Positions 20,314 to 32,127 are shown, numbered from the stretch's first letter. The stretch: 64,000 nucleotides of DNA from Haliotis asinina (GCF_037392515.1 NC_090285.1:2235501-2299500); one strand, 5' to 3'. The notes: generated from the sequence alone by a model not told the origin. Made by a program: numbers and translations.

Positions 20314-20385
20314 TGCGTCGGCCGGGAATCGAACCCGGATCGACTGCTTGGAAGGCAACCATGCTAACCTTTACACCACCGACGC
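20314..20385 (-). tRNA. tRNA-Gly-TCC: tRNA-Gly (UCC)
   Basis: Consensus copy with the AGGATTGG 5' flank. Confidence 0.97.
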
Positions 20386-20702
20386 TGACCATGCTAGGAT
20401 TGGTTGAATAGGCATCTTAATGAAATTTGCTGATTGATTGGCCACGCTTCGAGGCACGCCACTAAACGAGACGGCTTACGTCACAAACTGAATGAAATTG
20501 GGCTTTGGAAATGTATTTCTGTCTTATGCAACGAGGGTCTACAATCTACGAAGCACTGATAACAAATTGTATTTAAATGAAGAGGACACTGCATTTGCAT
20601 CCATATGGAGTAAATGGACACGTCAACTGAACACTTCCTCCTTGCCAGCTGTCTTCTTTAACTTAAGAATGAGAAGCTAAGAAAAGGCACTGTTAGTGTG
20701 AA

Positions 20703-20773
20703 GCATCGGTGGTCTAGTGGTAGAATACTCGCCTGCCACGCGGGTGACCCGGGTTCGATTCCCGGTCGATGCA
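20703..20773 (+). tRNA. tRNA-Gly-GCC: tRNA-Gly (GCC)
   Basis: Consensus copy; trailer T4-GG-T8. Confidence 0.97.
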
Positions 20774-21250
20774 CACTCTTTTGGTTTTTTTTGCGCCTCT
20801 GGGGGTTGAAAAAGAGGCCTCCAAACGCGTGTCTCCTGGTAAGAACACCTAGTCTGTGACGCAATGTGATTGTTGTCAGTGATGTCACGTTTCTGTGACG
20901 TCAGGACATTGTGAGGTCACAGGTGAGTCTTTCTATATATATCAGAACGTTGGAATGAGAGAACGTGTCCATTTACATTGAAGTTGATGTAAGGACGGAA
21001 TGTTGTGCAGCTTTTAGCATTGTCCCACAGCAATCGGTGTCAGGCTGTCAATGAAGCAGTAATACCGTCAGTTCTACGTTGGATTACACACAATATTTCA
21101 CTTCACAGCATGGCTGAGATAACAGAAAGTGTCCACAGCAAATTATATATATCAACATGATGTATAGTCATGGAGTAATTCATTTGTACTTTCTTCAGTC
21201 AGAGATGAACTCGACGTTTCTCTAGCTATGTTCCTGCAGGAATAAAAAGT

Positions 21251-21322
21251 TGCGTCGGCCGGGAATCGAACCCGGATCGACTGCTTGGAAGGCAACCATG
21301 CTAACCTTTACACCACCGACGC
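21251..21322 (-). tRNA. tRNA-Gly-TCC: tRNA-Gly (UCC)
   Basis: Consensus copy with the TTGGATAG 5' flank. Confidence 0.97.
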
Positions 21323-21639
21323 TGACCATGCTAAGCTTTGTTGGATAGGCATCTTAATGAAATTTGCTGATTGATTGGCCACGCTTCGAGGCACGCCACT
21401 AAACGAGACGGCTTACGTCACAAACTGAATGAAATTGGGCTTTGGAAATGTATTTCTGTCTTATGCAACGAGGGTCTACAATCTACGAAGCACTGATAAC
21501 AAATTGTATTTAAATGAAGAGGACACTGCATTTGCATCCATATGGAGTAAATGGACACGTCAACTGAACACTTCCTCCTTGCCAGCTGTCTTCTTTAACT
21601 TAAGAATGAGAAGCTAAGAAAAGGCACTGTTAGTGTGAA

Positions 21640-21710
21640 GCATCGGTGGTCTAGTGGTAGAATACTCGCCTGCAACGCGGGTGACCCGGGTTCGATTCCC
21701 GGTCGATGCA
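21640..21710 (+). tRNA. tRNA-Gly body with anticodon GCA (Cys codons)
   Basis: The anticodon loop reads CTGCAAC instead of CTGCCAC (C36A), so the anticodon is GCA, which pairs with UGC/UGU. The rest of the body is the consensus tRNA-Gly, with A73 rather than the U73 that cysteinyl-tRNA synthetase favours. C35 and C36 are known glycine identity bases, so charging by glycyl-tRNA synthetase should be weakened. The first terminator run is only T3, backed by T9. It is either inert or a potential mistranslator; a plain decayed copy is most likely. Confidence 0.85.
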
Positions 21711-22188
21711 CACTCGTTTGGTTTTTTTTTGCGCCTCTGGGGGTTGAAAAAGAGGCCTCCAAACGCGTGTCTCCTGGTAAGAACACCTAGTCTGTGACGC
21801 AATGTGATTGTTGTCAGTGATGTCACGTTTCTGTGACGTCAGGACATTGTGAGGTCACAGGTGAGTCTTTCTATATATATCAGAACGTTGGAATGAGAGA
21901 ACGTGTCCATTTACATTGAAGTTGATGTAAGGACGGAATGTTGTGCAGCTTTTAGCATTGTCCCACAGCAATCGGTGTCAGGCTGTCAATGAAGCAGTAA
22001 TACCGTCAGTTCTACGTTGGATTACACACAATATTTCACTTCACAGCATGGCTGAGATAACAGAAAGTGTCCACAGCAAATTATATATATCAACATGATG
22101 TATAGTCATGGAGTAATTCATTTGTACTTTCTTCAGTCAGAGATGAACTCGACGTTTCTCTAGCTATGTTCCTGCAGGAATAAAAAGT

Positions 22189-22260
22189 TGCGTCGGCCGG
22201 GAATCGAACCCGGATCGACTGCTTGGAAGGCAACCATGCCAACCTTTACGCCACCGACGC
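22189..22260 (-). tRNA. tRNA-Gly-TCC: tRNA-Gly (UCC), T11C/A21G subtype
   Basis: Same D-arm subtype as 17,491, separated from the main block by two consensus copies. Confidence 0.9.
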
Positions 22261-22577
22261 TGACCATGCTAAGCTTTGTTGGATAGGCATCTTAATGAAA
22301 TTTGCTGATTGATTGGCCACGCTTCGAGGCACGCCACTAAACGAGACGGCTTACGTCACAAACTGAATGAAATTGGGCTTTGGAAATGTATTTCTGTCTT
22401 ATGCAACGAGGGTCTACAATCTACGAAGCACTGATAACAAATTGTATTTAAATGAAGAGGACACTGCATTTGCATCCATATGGAGTAAATGGACACGTCA
22501 ACTGAACACTTCCTCCTTGCCAGCTGTCTTCTTTAACTTAAGAATGAGAAGCTAAGAAAAGGCACTGTTAGTGTGAA

Positions 22578-22648
22578 ACATCGGTGGTCTAGTGGTAGAA
22601 TACTCGCCTGCCACGCGGGTGACCCGGGTTCGATTCCCGGTCGATGCA
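22578..22648 (+). tRNA. tRNA-Gly-GCC: tRNA-Gly (GCC), G1A variant
   Basis: The first base is A, giving A1.C72 at the end of the acceptor stem, a glycine identity region. Trailer T4-GGG-T8. Confidence 0.87.
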
Positions 22649-23135
22649 CACTCTTTTGGGTTTTTTTTGCGCCTCTGGGGGTTGAAAAAGAGGCCTCCAA
22701 ACGCGTGTCTCCTGGTAAGAACACCTAGTCTGTGACGCAATGTGATTGTTGTCAGTGATGTCACGTTTCTGTGACGTCAGGACATTGTGAGGTCACAGGT
22801 GAGTCTTTCTATATATATCAGAACGTTGGAATGAGAGAACGTGTCCATTTACATGACTCCATTTGAAGTTGATGTAAGGACGGAATGTTGTGCAGCTTTT
22901 AGCATTGTCCCACAGCAATCGGTGTCAGGCTGTCAATGAAGCAGTAATACCGTCAGTTCTACGTTGGATTACACACAATATTTCACTTCACAGCATGGCT
23001 GAGATAACAGAAAGTGTCCACAGCAAATTATATATATCAACATGATGTATAGTCATGGAGTAATTCATTTGTACTTTCTTCAGTCAGAGATGAACTCGAC
23101 GTTTCTCTAGCTATGTTCCTGCAGGAATAAAAAGT

Positions 23136-23207
23136 TGCGTCGGCCGGGAATCGAACCCGGATCGACTGCTTGGAAGGCAACCATGCTAACCTTTACACCA
23201 CCGACGC
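23136..23207 (-). tRNA. tRNA-Gly-TCC: tRNA-Gly (UCC)
   Basis: Consensus copy, A-type T5 trailer. Confidence 0.97.
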
Positions 23208-23524
23208 TGACCATGCTAAGCTTTGTTGAATAGGCATCTTAATGAAATTTGCTGATTGATTGGCCACGCTTCGAGGCACGCCACTAAACGAGACGGCTTA
23301 CGTCACAAACTGAATGAAATTGGGCTTTGGAAATGTATTTCTGTCTTATGCAACGAGGGTCTACAATCTACGAAGCACTGATAACAAATTGTATTTAAAT
23401 GAAGAGGACACTGCATTTGCATCCATATGGAGTAAATGGACACGTCAACTGAACACTTCCTCCTTGCCAGCTGTCTTCTTTAACTTAAGAATGAGAAGCT
23501 AAGAAAAGGCACTGTTAGTGTGAA

Positions 23525-23595
23525 GCATCGGTGGTCTAGTGGTAGAATACTCGCCTGCCACGCGGGTGACCCGGGTTCGATTCCAGGTCGATGCA
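23525..23595 (+). tRNA. tRNA-Gly-GCC: tRNA-Gly (GCC), C63A variant
   Basis: T-stem centre is G51.A63, a mismatch; B box intact; trailer T4-GG-T8. Confidence 0.88.
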
Positions 23596-24081
23596 CACTC
23601 TTTTGGTTTTTTTTGCGCCTCTGGGGGTTGAAAAAGAGGCCTCCAAACGCGTGTCTCCTGGTAAGAACACCTAGTCTGTGACGCAATGTGATTGTTGTCA
23701 GTGATGTCACGTTTCTGTGACGTCAGGACATTGTGAGGTCACAGGTGAGTCTTTCTATATATATCAGAACGTTGGAATGAGAGAACGTGTCCATTTACAT
23801 GACTCCATTTGAAGTTGATGTAAGGACGGAATGTTGTGCAGCTTTTAGCATTGTCCCACAGCAATCGGTGTCAGGCTGTCAATGAAGCAGTAATACCGTC
23901 AGTTCTACGTTGGATTACACACAATATTTCACTTCACAGCATGGCTGAGATAACAGAAAGTGTCCACAGCAAATTATATATATCAACATGATGTATAGTC
24001 ATGGAGTAATTCATTTGTACTTTCTTCAGTCAGAGATGAACTCGACGTTTCTCTAGCTATGTTCCTGCAGGAATAAAAAGT

Positions 24082-24153
24082 TGCGTCGGCCGGGAATCGA
24101 ACCCGGATCGACTGCTTGGAAGGCAACCATGCTAACCTTTACACCACCGACGC
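24082..24153 (-). tRNA. tRNA-Gly-TCC: tRNA-Gly (UCC)
   Basis: Consensus copy, A-type T5 trailer. Confidence 0.97.
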
Positions 24154-24470
24154 TGACCATGCTAAGCTTTGTTGAATAGGCATCTTAATGAAATTTGCTG
24201 ATTGATTGGCCACGCTTCGAGGCACGCCACTAAACGAGACGGCTTACGTCACAAACTGAATGAAATTGGGCTTTGGAAATGTATTTCTGTCTTATGCAAC
24301 GAGGGTCTACAATCTACGAAGCACTGATAACAAATTGTATTTAAATGAAGAGGACACTGCATTTGCATCCATATGGAGTAAATGGACACGTCAACTGAAC
24401 ACTTCCTCCTTGCCAGCTGTCTTCTTTAACTTAAGAATGAGAAGCTAAGAAAAGGCACTGTTAGTGTGAA

Positions 24471-24541
24471 GCATCGGTGGTCTAGTGGTAGAATACTCGC
24501 CTGCCACGCGGGTGACCCGGGTTCGATTCCAGGTCGATGCA
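24471..24541 (+). tRNA. tRNA-Gly-GCC: tRNA-Gly (GCC), C63A variant
   Basis: Same T-stem mismatch as 23,525; trailer T4-GG-T8. Confidence 0.88.
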
Positions 24542-25018
24542 CACTCTTTTGGTTTTTTTTGCGCCTCTGGGGCTTGAAAAAGAGGCCTCCAAACGCGTGT
24601 CTCCTGGTAAGAACACCTAGTCTGTGACGCAATGTGATTGTTGTCAGTGATGTCACGTTTCTGTGACGTCAGGACATTGTGAGGTCACAGGTGAGTCTTT
24701 CTATATATATCAGAACGTTGGAATGAGAGAACGTGTCCATTTACATTGAAGTTGATGTAAGGACGGAATGTTGTGCAGCTTTTAGCATTGTCCCACAGCA
24801 ATCGGTGTCAGGCTGTCAATGAAGCAGTAATACCGTCAGTTCTACGTTGGATTACACACAATATTTCACTTCACAGCATGGCTGAGATAACAGAAAGTGT
24901 CCACAGCAAATTATATATATCAACATGATGTATAGTCATGGAGTAATTCATTTGTACTTTCTTCAGTCAGAGATGAACTCGACGTTTCTCTAGCTATGTT
25001 CCTGCAGGAATAAAAAGT

Positions 25019-25090
25019 TGCGTCGGCCGGGAATCGAACCCGGATCGACTGCTTGGAAGGCAACCATGCTAACCTTTACACCACCGACGC
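25019..25090 (-). tRNA. tRNA-Gly-TCC: tRNA-Gly (UCC)
   Basis: Consensus copy, A-type T5 trailer. Confidence 0.97.
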
Positions 25091-25407
25091 TGACCATGCT
25101 AAGCTTTGTTGAATAGGCATCTTAATGAAATTTGCTGATTGATTGGCCACGCTTCGAGGCACGCCACTAAACGAGACGGCTTACGTCACAAACTGAATGA
25201 AATTGGGCTTTGGAAATGTATTTCTGTCTTATGCAACGAGGGTCTACAATCTACGAAGCACTGATAACAAATTGTATTTAAATGAAGAGGACACTGCATT
25301 TGCATCCATATGGAGTAAATGGACACGTCAACTGAACACTTCCTCCTTGCCAGCTGTCTTCTTTAACTTAAGAATGAGAAGCTAAGAAAAGGCCCTGTTA
25401 GTGTGAA

Positions 25408-25478
25408 GCATCGGTGGTCTAGTGGTAGAATACTCGCCTGCCATGCGGGTGAACCGGGTTCGATTCCCGGTCGATGCA
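25408..25478 (+). tRNA. tRNA-Gly-GCC: tRNA-Gly (GCC), C38T + C48A variant
   Basis: Anticodon loop reads CTGCCAT, and position 48 is A, so the G15-C48 Levitt pair is lost. Boxes A and B are intact. The same double variant recurs at 36,539. Confidence 0.87.
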
Positions 25479-25955
25479 CACTCTTTTGGTTTTTTTTGCG
25501 CCTCTGGGGGTTGAAAAAGAGGCCTCCAAACGCGTGTCTCCTGGTAAGAACACCTAGTCTGTGACGCAATGTGATTGTTGTCAGTGATGTCACGTTTCTG
25601 TGACGTCAGGACATTGTGAGGTCACAGGTGAGTCTTTCTATATATATCAGAACGTTGGAATGAGAGAACGTGTCCATTTACATTGAAGTTGATGTAAGGA
25701 CGGAATGTTGTGCAGCTTTTAGCATTGTCCCACAGCAATCGGTGTCAGGCTGTCAATGAAGCAGTAATACCGTCAGTTCTACGTTGGATTACACACAATA
25801 TTTCACTTCACAGCATGGCTGAGATAACAGAAAGTGTCCACAGCAAATTATATATATCAACATGATGTATAGTCATGGAGTAATTCATTTGTACTTTCTT
25901 CAGTCAGAGATGAACTCGACGTTTCTCTAGCTATGTTCCTGCAGGAATAAAAAGT

Positions 25956-26027
25956 TGCGTCGGCCGGGAATCGAACCCGGATCGACTGCTTGGAAGGCAA
26001 CCATGCTAACCTTTACACCACCGACGC
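25956..26027 (-). tRNA. tRNA-Gly-TCC: tRNA-Gly (UCC)
   Basis: Consensus copy with the AGGATTGG 5' flank. Confidence 0.97.
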
Positions 26028-26344
26028 TGACCATGCTAGGATTGGTTGAATAGGCATCTTAATGAAATTTGCTGATTGATTGGCCACGCTTCGAGGCACG
26101 CCACTAAACGAGACGGCTTACGTCACAAACTGAATGAAATTGGGCTTTGGAAATGTATTTCTGTCTTATGCAACGAGGGTCTACAATCTACGAAGCACTG
26201 ATAACAAATTGTATTTAAATGAAGAGGACACTGCATTTGCATCCATATGGAGTAAATGGACACGTCAACTGAACACTTCCTCCTTGCCAGCTGTCTTCTT
26301 TAACTTAAGAATGAGAAGCTAAGAAAAGGCACTGTTAGTGTGAA

Positions 26345-26415
26345 GCATCGGTGGTCTAGTGGTAGAATACTCGCCTGCCACGCGGGTGACCCGGGTTCGA
26401 TTCCCGGTCGATGCA
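26345..26415 (+). tRNA. tRNA-Gly-GCC: tRNA-Gly (GCC)
   Basis: Consensus copy; trailer T4-GG-T8. Confidence 0.97.
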
Positions 26416-26892
26416 CACTCTTTTGGTTTTTTTTGCGCCTCTGGGGGTTGAAAAAGAGGCCTCCAAACGCGTGTCTCCTGGTAAGAACACCTAGTCTGTG
26501 ACGCAATGTGATTGTTGTCAGTGATGTCACGTTTCTGTGACGTCAGGACATTGTGAGGTCACAGGTGAGTCTTTCTATATATATCAGAACGTTGGAATGA
26601 GAGAACGTGTCCATTTACATTGAAGTTGATGTAAGGACGGAATGTTGTGCAGCTTTTAGCATTGTCCCACAGCAATCGGTTTCAGGCTGTCAATGAAGCA
26701 GTAATACCGTCAGTTCTACGTTGGATTACACACAATATTTCACTTCACAGCATGGCTGAGATAACAGAAAGTGTCCACAGCAAATTATATATATCAACAT
26801 GATGTATAGTCATGGAGTAATTCATTTGTACTTTCTTCAGTCAGAGATGAACTCGACGTTTCTCTAGCTATGTTCCTGCAGGAATAAAAAGT

Positions 26893-26964
26893 TGCGTCGG
26901 CCGGGAATCGAACCCGGATCGACTGCTTGGAAGGCAACCATGCTAACCTTTACACCACCGACGC
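26893..26964 (-). tRNA. tRNA-Gly-TCC: tRNA-Gly (UCC)
   Basis: Consensus copy, A-type T5 trailer. Confidence 0.97.
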
Positions 26965-27281
26965 TGACCATGCTAAGCTTTGTTGAATAGGCATCTTAAT
27001 GAAATTTGCTGATTGATTGGCCACGCTTCGAGGCACGCCACTAAACGAGACGGCTTACGTCACAAACTGAATGAAATTGGGCTTTGGAAATGTATTTCTG
27101 TCTTATGCAACGAGGGTCTACAATCTACGAAGCACTGATAACAAATTGTATTTAAATGAAGAGGACACTGCATTTGCATCCATATGGAGTAAATGGACAC
27201 GTCAACTGAACACTTCCTCCTTGCCAGCTGTCTTCTTTAACTTAAGAATGAGAAGCTAAGAAAAGGCACTGTTAGTGTGAA

Positions 27282-27352
27282 GCATCGGTGGTCTAGTGGT
27301 AGAATACTCGCCTGCCACGCGGGTGACCCGGGTTCGATTCCCGGTCGATGCA
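27282..27352 (+). tRNA. tRNA-Gly-GCC: tRNA-Gly (GCC)
   Basis: Consensus copy; trailer T4-GG-T8. Confidence 0.97.
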
Positions 27353-27829
27353 CACTCTTTTGGTTTTTTTTGCGCCTCTGGGGGTTGAAAAAGAGGCCTC
27401 CAAACGCGTGTCTCCTGGTAAGAACACCTAGTCTGTGACGCAATGTGATTGTTGTCAGTGATGTCACGTTTCTGTGACGTCAGGACATTGTGAGGTCACA
27501 GGTGAGTCTTTCTATATATATCAGAACGTTGGAATGAGAGAACGTGTCCATTTACATTGAAGTTGATGTAAGGACGGAATGTTGTGCAGCTTTTAGCATT
27601 GTCCCACAGCAATCGGTTTCAGGCTGTCAATGAAGCAGTAATACCGTCAGTTCTACGTTGGATTACACACAATATTTCACTTCACAGCATGGCTGAGATA
27701 ACAGAAAGTGTCCACAGCAAATTATATATATCAACATGATGTATAGTCATGGAGTAATTCATTTGTACTTTCTTCAGTCAGAGATGAACTCGACGTTTCT
27801 CTAGCTATGTTCCTGCAGGAATAAAAAGT

Positions 27830-27901
27830 TGCGTCGGCCGGGAATCGAACCCGGATCGACTGCTTGGAAGGCAACCATGCTAACCTTTACACCACCGACG
27901 C
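27830..27901 (-). tRNA. tRNA-Gly-TCC: tRNA-Gly (UCC)
   Basis: Consensus copy with the AGGATTGG 5' flank. Confidence 0.97.
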
Positions 27902-28218
27902 TGACCATGCTAGGATTGGTTGAATAGGCATCTTAATGAAATTTGCTGATTGATTGGCCACGCTTCGAGGCACGCCACTAAACGAGACGGCTTACGTCAC
28001 AAACTGAATGAAATTGGGCTTTGGAAATGTATTTCTGTCTTATGCAACGAGGGTCTACAATCTACGAAGCACTGATAACAAATTGTATTTCAATGAAGAG
28101 GACACTGCATTTGCATCCATATGGAGTAAATGGACACGTCAACTGAACACTTCCTCCTTGCCAGCTGTCTTCTTTAACTTAAGAATGAGAAGCTAAGAAA
28201 AGGCACTGTTAGTGTGAA

Positions 28219-28289
28219 GCATCGGTGGTCTAATGGTAGAATACTCGCCTGCCACGCGGGTGACCCGGGTTCGATTCCCGGTCGATGCA
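28219..28289 (+). tRNA. tRNA-Gly-GCC: tRNA-Gly (GCC), G15A variant
   Basis: A15 cannot form the Levitt pair with C48, and the A box reads TGGTCTAATGG. Trailer T5-GG-T7. Confidence 0.9.
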
Positions 28290-28766
28290 CACTCTTTTTG
28301 GTTTTTTTGCGCCTCTGGGGGTTGAAAAAGAGGCCTCCAAACGCGTGTCTCCTGGTAAGAACACCTAGTCTGTGACGCAATGTGATTGTTGTCAGTGATG
28401 TCACGTTTCTGTGACGTCAGGACATTGTGAGGTCACAGGTGAGTCTTTCTATATATATCAGAACGTTGGAATGAGAGAACGTGTCCATTTACATTGAAGT
28501 TGATGTAAGGACGGAATGTTGTGCAGCTTTTAGCATTGTCCCACAGCAATCGGTGTCAGGCTGTCAATGAAGCAGTAATACCGTCAGTTCTACGTTGGAT
28601 TACACACAATATTTCACTTCACAGCATGGCTGAGATAACAGAAAGTGTCCACAGCAAATTATATATTTCAACATGATGTATAGTCATGGAGTAATTCATT
28701 TGTACTTTCTTCAGTCAGAGATGAACTCGACGTTTCTCTAGCTATGTTCCTGCAGGAATAAAAAGT

Positions 28767-28838
28767 TGCGTCGGCCGGGAATCGAACCCGGATCGACTGC
28801 TTGGAAGGCAACCATGCTAACCTTTACACCACCGACGC
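28767..28838 (-). tRNA. tRNA-Gly-TCC: tRNA-Gly (UCC)
   Basis: Consensus copy, A-type T5 trailer. Confidence 0.97.
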
Positions 28839-29155
28839 TGACCATGCTAAGCTTTGTTGAATAGGCATCTTAATGAAATTTGCTGATTGATTGGCCACGC
28901 TTCGAGGCACGCCACTAAACGAGACGGCTTACGTCACAAACTGAATGAAATTGGGCTTTGGAAATGTATTTCTGTCTTATGCAACGAGGGTCTACAATCT
29001 ACGAAGCACTGATAACAAATTGTATTTAAATGAAGAGGACACTGCATTTGCATCCATATGGAGTAAATGGACACGTCAACTGAACACTTCCTCCTTGCCA
29101 GCTGTCTTCTTTAACTTAAGAATGAGAAGCTAAGAAAAGGCCCTGTTAGTGTGAA

Positions 29156-29226
29156 GCATCGGTGGTCTAGTGGTAGAATACTCGCCTGCCACGCGGGTGA
29201 CCCGGTTTCGATTCCCGGTCGATGCA
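29156..29226 (+). tRNA. tRNA-Gly-GCC: tRNA-Gly (GCC), G53T variant
   Basis: T53 breaks the B box; probable pseudogene; trailer T4-GG-T9. Confidence 0.8.
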
Positions 29227-29429
29227 CACTCTTTTGGTTTTTTTTTGCGCCTCTGGGGGTTGAAAAAGAGGCCTCCAAACGCGTGTCTCCTGGAAAGAAC
29301 ACCTAGTCTGTGACGCAATGTGATTGTTGTCAGTGATGTCACGTTTCTGTCAACTGAACACTTCCTCCTTGCCAGCTGTCTTCTTTAACTTAAGAATGAG
29401 AAGCTAAGAAAAGGCACTGTTAGTGTGAA

Positions 29430-29500
29430 GCATCGGTGGTCTAGTGGTAGAATACTCGCCTGCCACGCGGGTCACCCGGGTTCGATTCCCGGTCGATGCA
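29430..29500 (+). tRNA. tRNA-Gly-GCC: tRNA-Gly (GCC), G45C variant
   Basis: Variable-loop G45C only; trailer T4-GGGG-T7. Confidence 0.93.
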
Positions 29501-29978
29501 CACTCTTTTGGGGTTTTTTTGCGCCTCTGGGGGTTGAAAAAGAGGCCTCCAAACGCGTGTCTCCTGGTAAGAACACCTAGTCTGTGACGCAATGTGATTG
29601 TTGTCAGTGATGTCACGTTTCTGTGACGTCAGGACATTGTGAGGTCACAGGTGAGTCTTTCTATATATATCAGAACGTTGGAATGAGAGAACGTGTCCAT
29701 TTACATTGAAGTTGATGTAAGGACGGAATGTTGTGCAGCTTTTAGCATTGTCCCACAGCAATCGGTTTCAGGCTGTCAATGAAGCAGTAATACCGTCAGT
29801 TCTACGTTGGATTACACACAATATTTCACTTCACAGCATGGCTGAGATAACAGAAAGTGTCCACAGCAAATTATATATATCAACATGATGTATAGTCATG
29901 GAGTAATTCATTTGTACTTTCTTCAGTCAGAGATGAACTCGACGTTTCTCTAGCTATGTTCCTGCAGGAATAAAAAGT

Positions 29979-30050
29979 TGCGTCGGCCGGGAATCGAACC
30001 CGGATCGACTGCTTGGAAGGCAACCATGCTAACCTTTACACCACCGACGC
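29979..30050 (-). tRNA. tRNA-Gly-TCC: tRNA-Gly (UCC)
   Basis: Consensus copy with the AGGATTGG 5' flank. Confidence 0.97.
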
Positions 30051-30367
30051 TGACCATGCTAGGATTGGTTGAATAGGCATCTTAATGAAATTTGCTGATT
30101 GATTGGCCACGCTTCGAGGCACGCCACTAAACGAGACGGCTTACGTCACAAACTGAATGAAATTGGGCTTTGGAAATGTATTTCTGTCTTATGCAACGAG
30201 GGTCTACAATCTACGAAGCACTGATAACAAATTGTATTTCAATGAAGAGGACACTGCATTTGCATCCATATGGAGTAAATGGACACGTCAACTGAACACT
30301 TCCTCCTTGCCAGCTGTCTTCTTTAACTTAAGAATGAGAAGCTAAGAAAAGGCACTGTTAGTGTGAA

Positions 30368-30438
30368 GCATCGGTGGTCTAATGGTAGAATACTCGCCTG
30401 CCACGCGGGTGACCCGGGTTCGATTCCCGGTCGATGCA
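30368..30438 (+). tRNA. tRNA-Gly-GCC: tRNA-Gly (GCC), G15A variant
   Basis: Copy of the 28,219 gene in the second 2,149-bp block; trailer T5-GG-T7. Confidence 0.9.
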
Positions 30439-30915
30439 CACTCTTTTTGGTTTTTTTGCGCCTCTGGGGGTTGAAAAAGAGGCCTCCAAACGCGTGTCTC
30501 CTGGTAAGAACACCTAGTCTGTGACGCAATGTGATTGTTGTCAGTGATGTCACGTTTCTGTGACGTCAGGACATTGTGAGGTCACAGGTGAGTCTTTCTA
30601 TATATATCAGAACGTTGGAATGAGAGAACGTGTCCATTTACATTGAAGTTGATGTAAGGACGGAATGTTGTGCAGCTTTTAGCATTGTCCCACAGCAATC
30701 GGTGTCAGGCTGTCAATGAAGCAGTAATACCGTCAGTTCTACGTTGGATTACACACAATATTTCACTTCACAGCATGGCTGAGATAACAGAAAGTGTCCA
30801 CAGCAAATTATATATTTCAACATGATGTATAGTCATGGAGTAATTCATTTGTACTTTCTTCAGTCAGAGATGAACTCGACGTTTCTCTAGCTATGTTCCT
30901 GCAGGAATAAAAAGT

Positions 30916-30987
30916 TGCGTCGGCCGGGAATCGAACCCGGATCGACTGCTTGGAAGGCAACCATGCTAACCTTTACACCACCGACGC
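30916..30987 (-). tRNA. tRNA-Gly-TCC: tRNA-Gly (UCC)
   Basis: Consensus copy, A-type T5 trailer. Confidence 0.97.
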
Positions 30988-31304
30988 TGACCATGCTAAG
31001 CTTTGTTGAATAGGCATCTTAATGAAATTTGCTGATTGATTGGCCACGCTTCGAGGCACGCCACTAAACGAGACGGCTTACGTCACAAACTGAATGAAAT
31101 TGGGCTTTGGAAATGTATTTCTGTCTTATGCAACGAGGGTCTACAATCTACGAAGCACTGATAACAAATTGTATTTAAATGAAGAGGACACTGCATTTGC
31201 ATCCATATGGAGTAAATGGACACGTCAACTGAACACTTCCTCCTTGCCAGCTGTCTTCTTTAACTTAAGAATGAGAAGCTAAGAAAAGGCCCTGTTAGTG
31301 TGAA

Positions 31305-31375
31305 GCATCGGTGGTCTAGTGGTAGAATACTCGCCTGCCACGCGGGTGACCCGGTTTCGATTCCCGGTCGATGCA
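31305..31375 (+). tRNA. tRNA-Gly-GCC: tRNA-Gly (GCC), G53T variant
   Basis: T53 variant; probable pseudogene; trailer T4-GG-T9. Confidence 0.8.
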
Positions 31376-31578
31376 CACTCTTTTGGTTTTTTTTTGCGCC
31401 TCTGGGGGTTGAAAAAGAGGCCTCCAAACGCGTGTCTCCTGGAAAGAACACCTAGTCTGTGACGCAATGTGATTGTTGTCAGTGATGTCACGTTTCTGTC
31501 AACTGAACACTTCCTCCTTGCCAGCTGTCTTCTTTAACTTAAGAATGAGAAGCTAAGAAAAGGCACTGTTAGTGTGAA

Positions 31579-31649
31579 GCATCGGTGGTCTAGTGGTAGA
31601 ATACTCGCCTGCCACGCGGGTCACCCGGGTTCGATTCCCGGTCGATGCA
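31579..31649 (+). tRNA. tRNA-Gly-GCC: tRNA-Gly (GCC), G45C variant
   Basis: Variable-loop G45C only; trailer T4-GGGG-T7. Confidence 0.93.
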
Positions 31650-32127
31650 CACTCTTTTGGGGTTTTTTTGCGCCTCTGGGGGTTGAAAAAGAGGCCTCCA
31701 AACGCGTGTCTCCTGGTAAGAACACCTAGTCTGTGACGCAATGTGATTGTTGTCAGTGATGTCACGTTTCTGTGACGTCAGGACATTGTGAGGTCACAGG
31801 TGAGTCTTTCTATATATATCAGAACGTTGGAATGAGAGAACGTGTCCATTTACATTGAAGTTGATGTAAGGACGGAATGTTGTGCAGCTTTTAGCATTGT
31901 CCCACAGCAATCGGTGTCAGGCTGTCAATGAAGCAGTAATACCGTCAGTTCTACGTTGGATTACACACAATATTTCACTTCACAGCATGGCTGAGATAAC
32001 AGAAAGTGTCCACAGCAAATTATATATATCAACATGATGTATAGTCATGGAGTAATTCATTTGTACTTTCTTCAGTCAGAGATGAACTCGACGTTTCTCT
32101 AGCTATGTTCCTGCAGGAATAAAAAGT

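Larger units (their letters stand above)
29077..29624. repeat. 273-bp tandem duplication (4th of 6)
   Basis: Same joint as at 9,482; one base longer in its first copy because of a T9 run. Second copy begins at 29,351. Confidence 0.95.
31226..31773. repeat. 273-bp tandem duplication (5th of 6)
   Basis: Counterpart of the 29,077 duplication in the second 2,149-bp block. Confidence 0.95.
27601..31898. repeat. Two tandem 2,149-bp higher-order repeats
   Basis: Blocks 27,601-29,749 and 29,750-31,898 share private marks: CGGTTTCAGG, the AGGATTGG flank, TATTTCAATG in the 5'-5' spacer, a G15A GCC gene, ATATATTTC, and a 273-bp duplication with a T9 run. Each block is one normal unit plus one duplicated unit. 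They look like the product of one recent unequal exchange. Confidence 0.9.
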
